Below, one piece after another: positions 36,382 through 48,137 of a stretch of DNA of 64,000 nucleotides. This DNA is from Loxodes magnus (Eukaryota > Ciliophora > Karyorelictea > Loxodida > Loxodidae): assembly GCA_946699065.1 (NCBI GenBank), contig CAMPDV010000024.1, forward strand, positions 806,001 to 870,000, written 5' to 3'. The first letter of the stretch is position 1; each line of letters begins with the position of its first letter. The position numbers and the translations under genes were made by a program. A model generated the notes under the pieces. The model had not been told where the DNA came from, made no database searches, and saw nothing but the letters and a program-made list of their open reading frames with translations.

Positions 36382-37911
36382 CATAAAATCCATTTTGCTT
36401 AAAATTTCTGATTTCCTTTTCTTTTCAAATCATTTCAATTATCTTCTATTAAATACCTTTTCTATTCAAATCTTCTCCCCATAAAATGCGAACTATGCAC
36501 TCATTACTCTTCTTAGTAATTACTATAACTTTCCTTTTTAAAAGCAGTGAGTTATATAAAATAAAGACAAATAATTTAGATATTTCCTTCTGAGTAGAAT
36601 TGCATTAGACATTAAGATAAACTAGCAAATAGCGAATAAAGAACTAAAAAGCATTAAATTAATATCATAAACACATTAAATTACCAAGATTAAAGTAGAA
36701 TCTAATCTTTTCTTATCTAAGCAGGCAGGCTAATAATAAGAAATGAACATTATATAAGTTAAATAATAAAAAGAAAGTAACTATATTAATCTATATTAAT
36801 AATCTATCAAAGCTAGTTATTCAGAAAATAATTGAATTATCTAAATTTAATATAACCATAAACCATTAAGGAAGCTTATTTTATGATATAAGATTAAGTG
36901 TCCTTATCTATATATCTAATTTGATTAGTAGATTATCTTTATTTAGCTGGTTAATTAAAATTAATAGCTAGAATAAATTCTTAAGCTTTTATTTATTAAG
37001 GTTTAAAAAATAGGTCAGAGAATTAAGCTAAATGGTTGCTGTAGAGATATTAGCTATAGAAATAATAGAAGATACTTAATATTTAGAACTTATAAATTTT
37101 AGAATTAGGCAAATAAAAAGAAAGTAATGAATCCAATAATTTTAAATTAAATCTCTAGTGAAAACATAGTGGAATGAGAATAAAATTGGAATTGTATCAT
37201 ATTAAGAATTTTGAAATATACTAATAAACTTAAATTAAAAAGAAGCAACAATTTTCAATAGCAAACGTAAATATACTTTCTTATTAATCCAAACTTTAAA
37301 TAAATTAAAAGGTTTATTTTCTTTATAAATGAGTAGCCAGCAACTATAATAAGAACTAATTTTAACATATTAATTTAAAAGTTTCATTTATCAATACTTT
37401 TAATATTTCTAAAGAGTGCTTTAATTAAATTTAATGAAAATGACTTTATTAATTATATCTTATACAAATAAGTTTATTTTTCCATTTGTTTTAAATCTTT
37501 CTTATTGATTTGGCTAAAATATCATTACAGTTGGAATATTATAACTTCTACAGGTTTATGAAAGATTAATTTATCATTATACCGGATTATATCTTTCACG
37601 CTCATGTTATTTTAGTTTTATCAATCTAAAGTTAATTATTTAGTTATAAAAGGCATTTTAAAATAAAACATATTCAATAGCATTTCTCAAGCAATTATTT
37701 CAAGGGTTTAATAACTTTGTAGATAGTATTTATAAAATTCTAGTACATAATTAAAAAAATAATTCAGAAGTTGCTTCACTCATAGGAGCAGAATTTAAGA
37801 GTTTAGTTATAGTTCAAAAATATGGGTTCATGTATTTTGATTTGTAGATTATGCTATTTAAGAAAGATTTAATTTAGAAATATATACGATAAATAAAATA
37901 GAAATATCAGA
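36366..37911. other. intergenic, AT-rich
   Basis: About 1.5 kb. Around 36380-36610 (minus) and 37030-37130 (plus) open stretches have protein-like patches, but they conflict between frames and I could not build a gene. Confidence 0.4.
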
Positions 37912-39243
37912 TCAAAATAATTCTTTGTTTAAAGCACTATCTGATGGAGCATTTGAAAGAATTTAGAGAGGAATTAATTGTATGTGCATGAAAGAATCAG
38001 AGAATCTTTTCTTAGGATGCTTCAAATTTTTTCTTATTAATGTACTTGACTTTTGAAATTAGGAAAATTCTTTATTATCTCTCTATAAGGATATTCTTCG
38101 CTTTTTTATTATGGATGATCTGTCAGGTGAATCTAACCGGTAAAAGTTGTTTCTAACATTTATTTAGTTAAAATGTTGCTAAATTTTAAGTTAACTAGTA
38201 ATATCTTGAAAAATAAGTAAGTATTCTTAATCTTCCGAATCTTTCAAAGTTGTTCCTCAAATTTAGAATAACATAACTTGTTTATCGCTCAATTTTTTAT
38301 CCTTAACAAACAAAACACTTCCAAAAAAGGAAATTTGATCGTGTTATTTTTCATAGTCTAAGTTAATATCATCTAAAATATTGTTGTCTAGTTAGCTTAA
38401 GTAGTGTTTTTTGTAGTATTTGAAAGAGCTTATAGTTTTAATTAATTTGTTTTTGAATATATCTTTTATTCATTTGTTTCTATAATCTATCCTTTAGTTC
38501 TTTATCAAAATTACTCCATTTTCATTTCACTTCTTCTCATCTATCTTTTATTTTTTCCCTAAAAGCCAAATTTTATTTTTATTTTAACTCATAAAGTCCC
38601 ATAGGTAAACAAGGGCTCTCTTAAAAGCTTAGAAGAAAGCAATTAAAACTAAATTTCTAAATTAGCTTTCATTTCATTCAATGTTAATAATAAACTTCAC
38701 CATCATTAATATATTTTGCAGAATATCCAATACCTTGCAAGTCTTAGTTTCTTAGATTTTGAAGCCATATACAGGAAATAAGAGTTTAAAAGTGACAAGT
38801 CAATATATCAAATCCACTTAATTCTTATAATAAATCCCAAGGATGAACAAATAGATTTTGATATATATTATAATAAAAACCTAAAAGCTGCTGCTACCTT
38901 TATAAGTTGTTAGCATTGCTACTATCAATGTGATTGCAAATATTATCTATAAAAGTATTAGCAATTATGTAAATTATCTATAATCAAGGGAGTAGTAAAG
39001 CTAAGAGGCAATAGTAGTTAGCAGCATTATTTCTAGTTAAAACGTTTTTGAGAGCTTTGCTAATTATTTCTTCATTTTTATTAAAATAAAGCTAAATTTC
39101 ACAGATTTTTCATTAAATTTGCATGCTTAGTTTCATTAAATAAATTGAATTATACCTAAATAATTCAATATATAATATAGCTTATTTCCGATAAGTATGC
39201 ACTATTCTTCCTCTGTTTTAATTAGGAATTAATCTCCTTTCAT
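37912..39243 (-). CDS. multi-TM protein with C-terminal PAS-like domain
   Basis: Continuous minus-strand frame, 443 residues, ATG 39243 to TGA 37914-37912. The first 230 residues contain about six hydrophobic helices (for example LLILLQIIFAITLIVAML and FIIIYIKIYLFILGIYY). A charged linker follows, then a PAS-like segment from about residue 290 ending in LLIFQDITSQLKIQQHF, the usual PAS C-terminal strand and exit helix. The tail is basic and Ser-rich. Protist sensor histidine kinases and cyclases share this TM-PAS layout, but no kinase or cyclase domain follows. Six TGA are read as Trp (one in the PAS core, QIWGTTLKDSE). Call depends on composition and the PAS pattern only. Confidence 0.5.
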
Positions 39244-41376
39244 CTTCAATTTACAGAGAAACAAAAAAATATTCTTTCTATTTGCGAATATTTTTTAAGC
39301 TGAAGTTAGTAACTTTTTGCTATATATTTTAGTACTTAGTATTAGCAACTATAGCCTAAAAAATGATAGTGATGTAGCTAGATATTCTTAAAGTATACCC
39401 TTTATTGAATATCATGTAAGCGTTTCTTTATTAATAAAACTTGCTTTATTATGAAATAGTTTAAGTTATTTTATCATCTTACTTCAAATATAGGTACCAT
39501 GATAATTGTAGTACCTATTTAAATATTCCTAATATAGCTTTAGACCTTAAAGAACATTTATTAGGTATCTAAACCTATTTTTTATTGTATGGTTTCTTTT
39601 TAAGCTACTAATATATTAAAAACTTATAGTACATCAAAATGAACTTTATGATTCTGGAAAAAGAAAGATATGATAATGAATTAATTTGATATCTAACATT
39701 TAAACTAAATGTCGCAAATTAGCAAAGACTAAAGTAATATTAAAATTAAGATATAAAGCAGGCATAAGAACATAAAGCTAGTTTTAATATAATAATTTTA
39801 TATTTAATATAACCCTATTTTATAAGTAGTCTAGTCTATCTCTTTTTATTAAGAAGGAAATAATTTATAGGAAATACTCTTGCTACTATTAAACTTAGTT
39901 ATTAATAATTAACTGAAGAGAGATGCTTAATTCTGATGATCTTCAATAGTTAAAGATAATAAGTGATTATTTTATAAAATAATAAGCATAAGCTTTGCTA
40001 GCTAAATATTACAGTAGATGAAATACTACTTTATTAAATTAATTGATTAAAGAGTTTCTACTAATAATATTAAAAATGCTTATAATTTAACAATAAATAG
40101 TAGTTATTTTAATTTTGCTGTTAAGAATAGGAGAAAAGTATAAATGCACTAATAGAATTAATATATAAAATTAGTATATAGCAAATAGCTATTATAATGA
40201 ACGTTAGATTTATATGTCCAATTATTATATTTCTAACTTTAACGTATTTGCTACTTATATAAACATCATATTTTAGATATAAAATGTAAAAATATCGTTT
40301 TGAGAATCTGGAGTTTTGTTGTAGTAAGTTTAAGATTTCTTATGTGATTTCATAAAAAGGTAAATAAATTAACTAATAGTATAATATATAAATGAATATA
40401 CACTATGAAAATTTAAGAAGACTTAACTATCTTCAAAAGTCTATTATTAATCTTTACTATGTTTAGTAACTTAAAGTTTATTTAATAAAGGTTGAGGTTT
40501 ATTATAAATTATGATTTCTGTGTGTAATTAATATATAGATATTATTAGACTTAATAATAATTAATATTTATTGCTCTAAAACAAAAGAAACATTTTAGAC
40601 TCTATTTATAGAATAAAGTTTTGGAGATACTTTCTCTATTAATATAGCTTAGTCTTATAATTTAAAAAACAATTGAAAGCATAATAAAAATTAAACAAGA
40701 GTAATAAAGGATGCTTTTCTTAGGTAATAATTTTCTAAGTAAACTAGTATTTTTTATAAGATATTGCTTTAAACTTTAATTTGAAACTTAGTACTATATT
40801 TAAGATTATTTAGTAAATTAATGCTCTTTTCTTTTATTAATTCATAATAACGTTAGTTTACTTCCAAAGAGAATTTTTTTAATATATTTTATTTGTAAAA
40901 TACGTAAAGATAAGATATTATATTCATCTAAGCAAAGCAAAATTATACTATATATAGATGAATATAAAGTAAGCTTAACTAAAGAATGAACAAAGATAAA
41001 AAACTTGGAAATCAATTTGGAAATGCTTAAATGCATTTATCTAAGTAAATTAAATAAATTCTTTTTATCTCCTTAAAATTGTATAGAAATTCATATAATC
41101 ATTCAATAAACAAATCCTCTAGTTTTAAAAATAAAGAAATGACTGTAAATATTAAATATACTATATTGTAAAATTACCTTTCTTATATGAAATCCTTCAT
41201 AGATATAAATCTCATAAACTCTTGTTAATTTTTTTTAGTTATTTTTATAATTATTTAAATTAAAGATAGGAGTATAAGGAAGATCATATTAACTAAAGTT
41301 AAATAACAGAAATATTTACTTGTAATTATAAATTAATAAATTGCTTTAGTTCTTTATTTTAGCATCTTATTCAATA
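39244..41376. other. long AT-rich intergenic region
   Basis: About 2.1 kb with no supportable gene, RNA or repeat. Confidence 0.5.
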
Positions 41377-42389
41377 TCAAAATTTATTTTCTAAATTATT
41401 TAATAAGCTTACTTCTAGTTTTAAAGGTTTAGGAGTATTTTATGATAATTGTGCTTCAAATAACGTTGCTGATTTTCTAAAGGAAGAGGTTAATTTTTTT
41501 AAAGTTTTAATTTAAATTTGGCAAAGCTCGCTTTCTTTCTGCTTTTCAATAATTTATTCTTTTACCCTTTAAACTTATTTTGAAACAATTTCCTTGCTTT
41601 TTATGTTTTCTTATTCTTTTTTATAATAATTTTTTTTGTTCTGTGCTATTTAAAGCTTGCAAATTTCAATTTATTTTCTAAGATTTTCTTGTTTTGTTAA
41701 ATCCTAAATTGAAAAATTACTTAAGAATCTGATCTTTATGTTACATCCCCCAAATTTTAAATTTCTCGCTCTTTCTTTAAACATTACTACATCTCATAAT
41801 TTTTAGTTTAGCTACTTTTCTGTAATTTTTTACTTAGCATTTCTTAAATGCTTTGGTATCTAGAAATATCTTTCTTTATGCTTTCAACTTTATAATTAAA
41901 GTTTTCAAGATCAAAGCCTTTTTCAAGTATTCTTGCTCTTCTAGTTTATTACCTTTCCATAGTCTGATTTATTTTGGACTATTCTTTTATCTCTGATTCT
42001 AGTTTTTTAACTAGAGTTTCAAGTGAAGGAATTCGATTTAAGTCCTCTTACTAAGCTATTTACTATTTAATCAATTTTTTCTCCTTCTTAAGCATTTTAG
42101 TCTACTTTTCTAAAGATTATAACTCCTAGTCTATTATACTATTAGTTCTGCTAGGTTAAAAGATAGAACTCTGCTTAATCATGAAGCTATGCTTTTCATT
42201 TAACTAGTCTGCAATTTAAAAGTTCAAATTTCTTAATTAGAGTCTTAATTTCTGGTTTTCAGTATTCAGCCTAAGATAGAAAAGCTTACAAGTATATAAT
42301 ATTTTTAGGTTATTCATTCATTATTTAAGTCTAATTATTTCACTATTATTACTTTAAATCATTTCCATACCTTCTTTATTACTAGTCAT
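41377..42389 (-). CDS. coiled-coil protein, unknown
   Basis: 331 residues after removal of a 17-nt intron (41704-41720). ATG 42389, stop TGA 41379-41377. Nearly all of residues 60-310 is Lys/Glu/Gln heptad-like: LQSLEKQTKMLKKEKKLIKQ, then ETLVKKLESEIKEQSKIN, and in the second exon QDLTKQENLRKQIEICKLQI and VQRVKEQIIEKQKESE. The intron is compelling because the coiled coil switches frame exactly there. No family identified; probably cytoskeletal or basal-body associated. Confidence 0.72.
41704..41720 (-). other. 17-nt intron in coiled-coil gene
   Basis: GTAATTTTTCAATTTAG, minus strand, between SDSQ and DLTKQEN; restores the heptad frame. Confidence 0.82.
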
Positions 42390-43402
42390 CTTATTATTTT
42401 TCTATACCTCTACTCCTCTTCTTCAGATCTATTAGAACTTGCGACTTTAAGCAGAACTAAAAACTTAATATACATGCTAAAAGATTATAGTGATATAAAT
42501 AGCTCAAATAGGAAGAGCAAATAAATAAAATAATAAAGAGAAAAATCTAGGAATTAAGGAATAGCTAGTCAATAGAGAAGACTATTAGAAAAAGTAGGAA
42601 CTTAGAGCTTTAATAACTGAACAATTAAACTAAGATTCAGAAACTAAAGAAGTTAAAGAATATTAAGCTACAATATTGGGATGTCCAACTATTACTAATT
42701 TAGGCAGTTGCTTTAATAAATATAATCTTATTTCATCAATATATCTATTAGATTTTTGATTCTGTAAACTAAAATTAACTAGGGATTAAATGTTAAGATT
42801 ACTCAATATAATAACAACATAATTTAAATTTAGGAGTATGCATAGTAAAATAACAATCAGTTCTTATTTAATATTAACTGCAATGTTAAATATTTTAAAG
42901 CGTAAATATTTCTAAATCAATAATTTGATAAAGTTAAAAATAAATCTTCATCTAAGATCTATAAATAGGCTCTCAATAAGCCTAGTAGGAAATAAAGGCA
43001 ACCAAATATATAATTTGATAGTATTATAATGATCTATATAGATTTTTATTTATTTACTTTCAAATTAAGATAAAGAATCTATAATAGCCTAATCTTAGGT
43101 TAGCTTAAAGTATAAAAGTAAAATTAAATTTAGAATAATTTTAAAGGGTTTTAGATTCTTCGCTTTATTGATATTTACTCTTAGTATCTTTTATTTAATT
43201 TATGTATCTATAATTACAGCTTATGCAGAAATACTAGTAGATAATAATAATATATTAAAAGAGATTACTAAATAATATATTTCTTAGAAGTAGTAAGTTA
43301 AGATATTGCCTTTATATATTTGACTAATCCTTTAACAACTTATCATTATTATATTAAGAATGAATGGCATAGTTAGTATAATTTAATTATATTATACTGA
43401 AA
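42390..43402. other. intergenic between divergent genes
   Basis: About 1 kb AT-rich; no conserved feature. Confidence 0.5.
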
Positions 43403-44341
43403 ATGAGTACTACATCAAGCATCTCTCCTAATTAAATTTTGAAGTTCTAATGAGATATGAAAAAATAGTACAATCCTCTTACACATAGGTTTAACAAATC
43501 TCCTGCTGATGAACCGACTAGTTTAAATTAATGAATGTTCTTAAGCAATCCTCAAATTTCTTATGAAAAGGAAAACTTCTAAAGAGACCATCATTATTTT
43601 AACATCCTCAATAATTAATATGTTAAGGCTGATTGAAGCATATAAGGTGGACTACAGAATGAGTCTAGTTACAATTAACTAAATGTTAATTAGAGTAGTA
43701 AAAGCTTAAATCAAAAATAGAATTTGGATGGACTATAAACTAGTAGAAGTCAAAATATCAATCTTTAGGATTAATATTCCAAGGATTAATACCCATTAAC
43801 TAGTAGAAATTCTTAATAGTCCTTTTTGGGATAAATTGGCAAGCAAACATTGAGCAACACATAAAGTAGTCAACAGTTTCCAGTTTAAGATTAAAGAATT
43901 TACAAAAACTTAAGGAAAAACATGTTTTATAATACAATAACAGGTCAGAAAAATGTTTACGATAACATAAAAAAGAAATTTGTTGGATCCTTAGAAATGG
44001 ATCGACGAAAATAGATAGAAAATGTTAAACCATGAAAGGCTCTTTTTGAAGATTCAAAAGAAGAGTAAAGCACAAAAAATCCAATTTCCTATTATTAAAA
44101 TAATTTAGATTAAGGCAAAACAAAAAAATAAATAGAAACGTATGAAGAACAGTTAAGAGATACTCAAGAAGTGGTTAATAATAACTATGGAAGCAAACCA
44201 GATAGTAAGTTCTTGAATATAGTTGTAAGAATGAGAATGAAAAAATTTCAAATTTACTCTAATACAGGAGAAAAAATAACAGCTCCTAAAGGACCTGGTA
44301 AGCTATAATTTAGAATTTAGAGCATTTAAAGCGAGAAATGA
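43403..44341 (+). CDS. hypothetical Asn/Gln/Ser-rich protein
   Basis: ATG 43403; unspliced it ends at TGA 44339 (312 residues). The first half is disordered. A better-ordered block lies at about residues 165-260: RKNMFYNTITGQKNVYDNIK, KKFVGSLEMDRRKQIENVKP, then WKALFEDSKEEQ. It ends VVRMRMKKFQIYSNTGEKIT. A perfect intron-like 16-mer at 44298-44313 (GTAAGCTATAATTTAG), if removed, replaces the last residues by EFRAFKARNEKPIPVKSTSK and skips the TGA. The frame then stays open into the next gene, which is in the same phase. So this is either a separate gene or the first part of a larger one. Family unknown. Confidence 0.6.
44298..44313 (+). other. candidate 16-nt intron removing the TGA of the preceding gene
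   Basis: GTAAGCTATAATTTAG has the same length and ends as proven introns here. Splicing would bypass the TGA at 44339 and join to the frame of the downstream four-TM gene. Confidence 0.5.
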
Positions 44342-44645
44342 AAAACCAATTCCTGTGAAATCAACTTCAAAGCATGCTAATATTAATTAATAAATATTCT
44401 TATAACTTATCAAATACTCAAGAGGTTTGTGTTATATTTCTCTTACTTTCCTTCAAATTTCTTAGACTTATGTAAATTTTCTTTCATACTAATTGAAGAT
44501 AATATTTTAGTAAAAGAGAGTTTCGGGAGTAAAAGCCTAAAAGCAATACAAACAAAGAGCAATTGTTAAAACAAAGTAAAATAGATAATAAGTTGAAATT
44601 AACGATTAACAATTTTTTCTTAAGAGTAACAATTTATTCATTATA
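44342..44645. other. spacer, open in the frame of both neighbours
   Basis: About 300 bases without TGA in that frame; translation is low-complexity and hydrophobic in places. May be 5' leader or an in-frame linker. Confidence 0.4.
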
Positions 44646-46070
44646 ATGTAAGAGTAAAAAGACTTATTTTAAGATCAGACAAATGTACCATAAGATTAAA
44701 AGGAGAATGGAAATAAAGAAGATGAAAATAAGAAGAAATAGAAAAAAATGCCAAAATTATTGAAGTAGGAAGATATTCTGAAGGAGTAAGGTTTGAATGG
44801 TTTAAATGTTCCAAAAACTTGACATAAGATAGTTTTATTGATTCTAGTGTTTTGTGTATCTGTTATGATAATTTTAATGGTAGCCGCAATGGGAGCCGAA
44901 AACTGGTTTGAATGAGAAATTAAGTAAGAAGGATACTCCTCTAAAATTTCTGGCAGTTTAACTGCATTTTCTGATTCTTCAGACTATTTTTAGCAGCTTG
45001 AAGGAGAAAAATTCCGAGATCTTCACGAAAATTTTAATTGCGACGATGAAGATTTCAAAGATAAAAGTTTAACATGCTAAGCAATTACAGATTTTGGCGA
45101 GGGAGGGTTTTATTATATAATATTCCAAGTAATTGCGATGATAGCAGCTTTTGGATGGATTATAGCTATGACTCTTTCTATTTAAAAGTGACATTCTGAA
45201 GGCTATTACGGAGTAACATGCTACTTCAATTTCACTTGTTCGTTTATAACATGGATTTTCTAGGTAATAGCCTTTGGATAATACATCGCTGTTGTGGATG
45301 TAAGAAATGATTGCGAATATTCAATGAAAGAAATCTTAATAGATTGCTATGATTAGGTTGAGGAAAAATGAGAATGCCATGGAAAAGTATGTCCTTTAGA
45401 CGGACCAAAATTGAGCGCTGGGATATTTGTAATGCTATTATTATTTTCTCTATCAGCTACAATAATTGGAACCATTCTCTGAAAATATATAACAAAAATT
45501 AGTTTAAAAAGATAAGAGGAGTTTTACATGCAGTAAAAAGGTACTAAATATTTATAATAGTAATCTAATCTAAACTCTGATTCTAAACTTTATTTCAACA
45601 ATTTTAAAAAGGAAAATTAAGGAAGATATGATTATGATATGTAAAATCATAAAAGCTACAAAAAATCTGAAGATATAACTGAATTAGATGTCAGCCAAGT
45701 AAATATAAAGTATCAAATCAATAATAAAAAATCTGAATAATAATAATAGAATGCTCAATAAAATCTTTACAATCATGACAAGACATTATAGAAAAGTGAT
45801 TCAGATTAAAAAATTTAAAAAAATCCTTCATAATATAAAATTTCTGGATAAATATAGGATACTAAATTAAAGACTAACGATGTAATTATGTCATCTCCTT
45901 CTCCTTAAAGAAAAAACCAAGAGTAAAAAGTAAAATAATTTGAGATAGAAATTTTAGATAATGAAAAACAATCAAAACGTCAAAAGCTGTAAGAAGAAGA
46001 TCTAACTGAAGATTTCCAACCTCTCCAACAAATAGAAAATAGAAAGAGGAATTAGAACACTTGGTTTTGA
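44646..46070 (+). CDS. four-TM membrane protein, claudin/tetraspan-like layout
   Basis: 474 residues, ATG 44646 to TGA 46068. A charged N-terminus is followed by four clear helices at about 61-83 (IVLLILVFCVSVMIILMVAA), 155-178, 192-217 and 258-279. The first loop carries W87, W90, C132 and C144, and the loop between helices 3 and 4 has four Cys (C223, C234, C244, C249). These are likely disulfides on the outside, as in PMP22/claudin-type proteins, although the diagnostic W-GLW-C-C motif is absent. The 190-residue C-terminal tail is cytoplasmic, Gln/Lys/Asp-rich with SPSPQRK. At least five TGA read as Trp. No intron needed. Function unknown. Confidence 0.75.
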
Positions 46071-46897
46071 TAATTTTCTTAATTTCTTCAATTTAATTTT
46101 TACAAATTTAATTTACTATCAATGAAAATAATGAAAGTTCATAATCATGAGCTAGATAAAGCTCTAATTTAATCTTCTAATCTTCAATGTAAAAATACTA
46201 ACACTGGATAGGTTTTCATTAATCTTTCTAATAATTTAATCATACAAAATAAACTAATAGACTTTAACTACTTGATCATAACTTAAAAATAATTGAAATT
46301 AATAGAAACATAAGTAATTTAATGTATACTTTTAGAATTATTTTTCCCATTTATTTGCTGAGATAGCAATCTTTATACTGGTACTTTAACAGACTAAAAA
46401 AAGAAACTTAAACTATAACTGAAGCATATTTATAGCAAAATAATAATAGGTAAATATGCTTGTTGAAAGTAATAAAGTCAAATCTTTCTTATAATGATAA
46501 AAGTAATAGATTTGTAATAAAAAGCTTGAATAACTATTTGTAATTACAAGTTTATAAAGTTTTTTTAAGATCCAAGAAACTTGTAGTTTAGTGAATTTGC
46601 TTGTAGTTTACCTAATTGAAGTATAAAAATTTGACTCTCTTTAAAAATTTTTGGAAGAATGTTTAGTATCTTAATAATATTGCCCATTTTTTCTGTTGTT
46701 ATTAAAATAAATATAACATAATCAAAGGCATTCTTAAATAATGAAATTAATAATTTATTTAAAGAAGAATAAAAGCAAAGAATTTAGCAAATTTTAGGAA
46801 AAAGTCAGTGAGATTTATGAAAATATTTAATTTATGATAAATAATTCAAGATTATAATAAAGATAGTTTTTGAAATTAGCGAAAAATGTTAAGTTTT
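46071..46897. other. intergenic between convergent genes
   Basis: About 830 AT-rich bases; nothing recognised. Confidence 0.5.
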
Positions 46898-47479
46898 TCA
46901 AGCATTGACGGACTACAAGTTAGCTCCATCTAGTGCTTTATTCATTAAATTCTACTTCTACTCATTTTCTTCCTCATCTTTCTTTTTCTTACGAATAATT
47001 AAGAAAGCTACAACTGCAACAATAATAATAATGATTATTATAATGATAATTATCCCTCCAGATCCAGAACTTTCTTCTTCTCCTTCTTTTACAGGATTAG
47101 TTGTATTTGACTGAGAAGTTTCATTAGAATTTGGAGTCTCTGTTTAGTTGCTTTATTAGGAAGTTTAATTTTATGTTGCTTATTATTATGTTTCGTTTGA
47201 AGTTGTTTAGTTTGAAGTTGTTTCAGCTGTAGTTTAGTTGGAAGCTGGTTCAGTTGTAGTTTAGTTGGAAGTTGTTTCAGTTGATGTAGTTTATTCGGAA
47301 GCTGGTTCAGTTGTAGTTTAGTTGGAAGTTGTTTCAGCTGTAGTTTAGTTGGAAGTTGTTTCAGTTGATGTAGTTTAGTCGGAAGTTGTTGGGTTTGCAG
47401 GATCTACAATAGGATCCTCATCTGGTGTTTATGCATATGAGAAAGCCAATAAAACTACAATTAGAATAGCTTTGTTCAT
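46898..47479 (-). CDS. mucin-like type I membrane protein with N-glycosylation sequons
   Basis: 193 residues, ATG 47479 to TGA 46900-46898. A signal peptide (MNKAILIVVLLAFSYA) is followed by a Thr/Ser/Glu/Gln ectodomain made of imperfect repeats of TTSNQTT, TTEPAS and TSTE (about residues 31-96). A single membrane helix is mostly poly-Ile (about 143-162), then RKKKK stop-transfer and an acidic tail. Ten N-x-T sequons lie in the ectodomain (N44, 53, 72, 81, 90, 95, 104, 111, 119, 125); seven are N-Q-T with Gln encoded by TAA. The layout suggests a heavily glycosylated surface protein. Repeat copies at 47200-47400 are near-identical in DNA. Confidence 0.85.
47200..47395 (-). repeat. imperfect tandem repeats in mucin-like gene
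   Basis: Units of about 24-30 bases built from the coding of TTSNQ, TTAETTSNQ and TTTEPAS; several copies are identical over 20 or more bases, which suggests recent unit duplication and possible length variation. Confidence 0.75.
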
Positions 47480-47879
47480 TTTTATAAGCTAGCGACCTCA
47501 CGTATTTAAATTAGTTAGGCATTTTAAACGGTGAGTTTAAAATTAAACTAAATTCTAAAATAAAAGAAGAAAAAGTTTAAATAAATTAAACTATACAGTT
47601 GAAAATAATTTCTTCTACAGAACATTTAAGAACATCTTTTTCTTAACAACTGGTTATAATATATAACTATTAACAGTCACATTTGCAAATAAGAGCTTGC
47701 TTAAAAAACTTAACATTTAAATCACTCAAACATAAAGAATAATCCCTATCAATAAGAGTAAAGCAACCAACGAGCTCTTTAGCTTGTATAGCTGCACCAG
47801 CTCGACTTTCTTAATATTAAAATTCCTAGATCACAAACACAAAGTGATCAGCGTTAACAATAAACAACAATAAAATGAT
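47418..47879 (-). CDS. secreted-type Cys-containing ORF, ends unresolved
   Basis: A minus-strand frame with a hydrophobic leader (IILLLFIVNA, at about 47877) is followed by AGAAIQAKELVGCFTLIDRD, YSLCLSDLNVKFFKQ and ALICKCDCQQLYIITSC. The composition is protein-like, Cys-rich and G-rich, unlike the surrounding AT noise. No in-frame ATG precedes the leader, so a small upstream exon is likely. Downstream the frame meets TGA only at 47420-47418, inside the mucin-like gene on the same strand, so the last 60 codons are doubtful and another intron may shift the frame earlier. I give the open extent. Proposed as a small secreted protein; no family. Confidence 0.45.
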
Positions 47880-48137
47880 ATTTAACTTTTAAAAGGCAAT
47901 ATACTAAAAAAACTTATATTCAAAGTAAGTTAAATTAAAGTTTTTATACTTACTATATAAAAATTTAATTAGAAGTCTTGCAATTCCATTTAGACCATAT
48001 GGTTAAGCTAAAATATATTAGAAATTTTTAAACAAAGCATGATGAGATTCATTAGTTAAAAATAAAGAAATGCAAATAAAGGATTGTAGAGTGAGAACTT
48101 ATATTAATTTCATATTTTTATTAATAATAATTTAAAA
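47880..48137. other. intergenic between divergent genes
   Basis: Probable 5' regions of both flanking genes; an ATG at about 47990 (minus) might belong to a first exon of the secreted-type ORF. Confidence 0.35.

Noticed and set aside
36380-36620. N-terminal extension of PSMB4 read through the 22-nt intron
   Set aside because: The unspliced frame has a protein-like look but no start codon, whereas splicing at 36321-36342 gives an ATG and the family N-terminus.
37827-38209. Plus-strand model starting MGSYYAIQERF with a 16-nt GT-AG segment (GTATTTTGATTTGTAG)
   Set aside because: It lies entirely antisense to the TM-PAS frame, which is three times longer, has a PAS-like pattern and continues past both ends; the plus model is kept only as an alternative for strand-specific RNA to settle.
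40842-41036. Minus-strand 64-codon ORF, Ile/Leu/Lys/Ser-rich
   Set aside because: Typical chance frame in AT-rich DNA; no homology, no codon bias.
46905-47114. Plus-strand 69-codon ORF rich in Ser/Phe/Ile
   Set aside because: Exact antisense of the membrane helix and tail of the mucin-like gene; poly-Ile codons read backwards.
47740-47830. Locally GC-richer patch considered as a tRNA or snRNA gene
   Set aside because: No cloverleaf or T-loop consensus; the patch is explained by the Cys-containing minus-strand reading frame.
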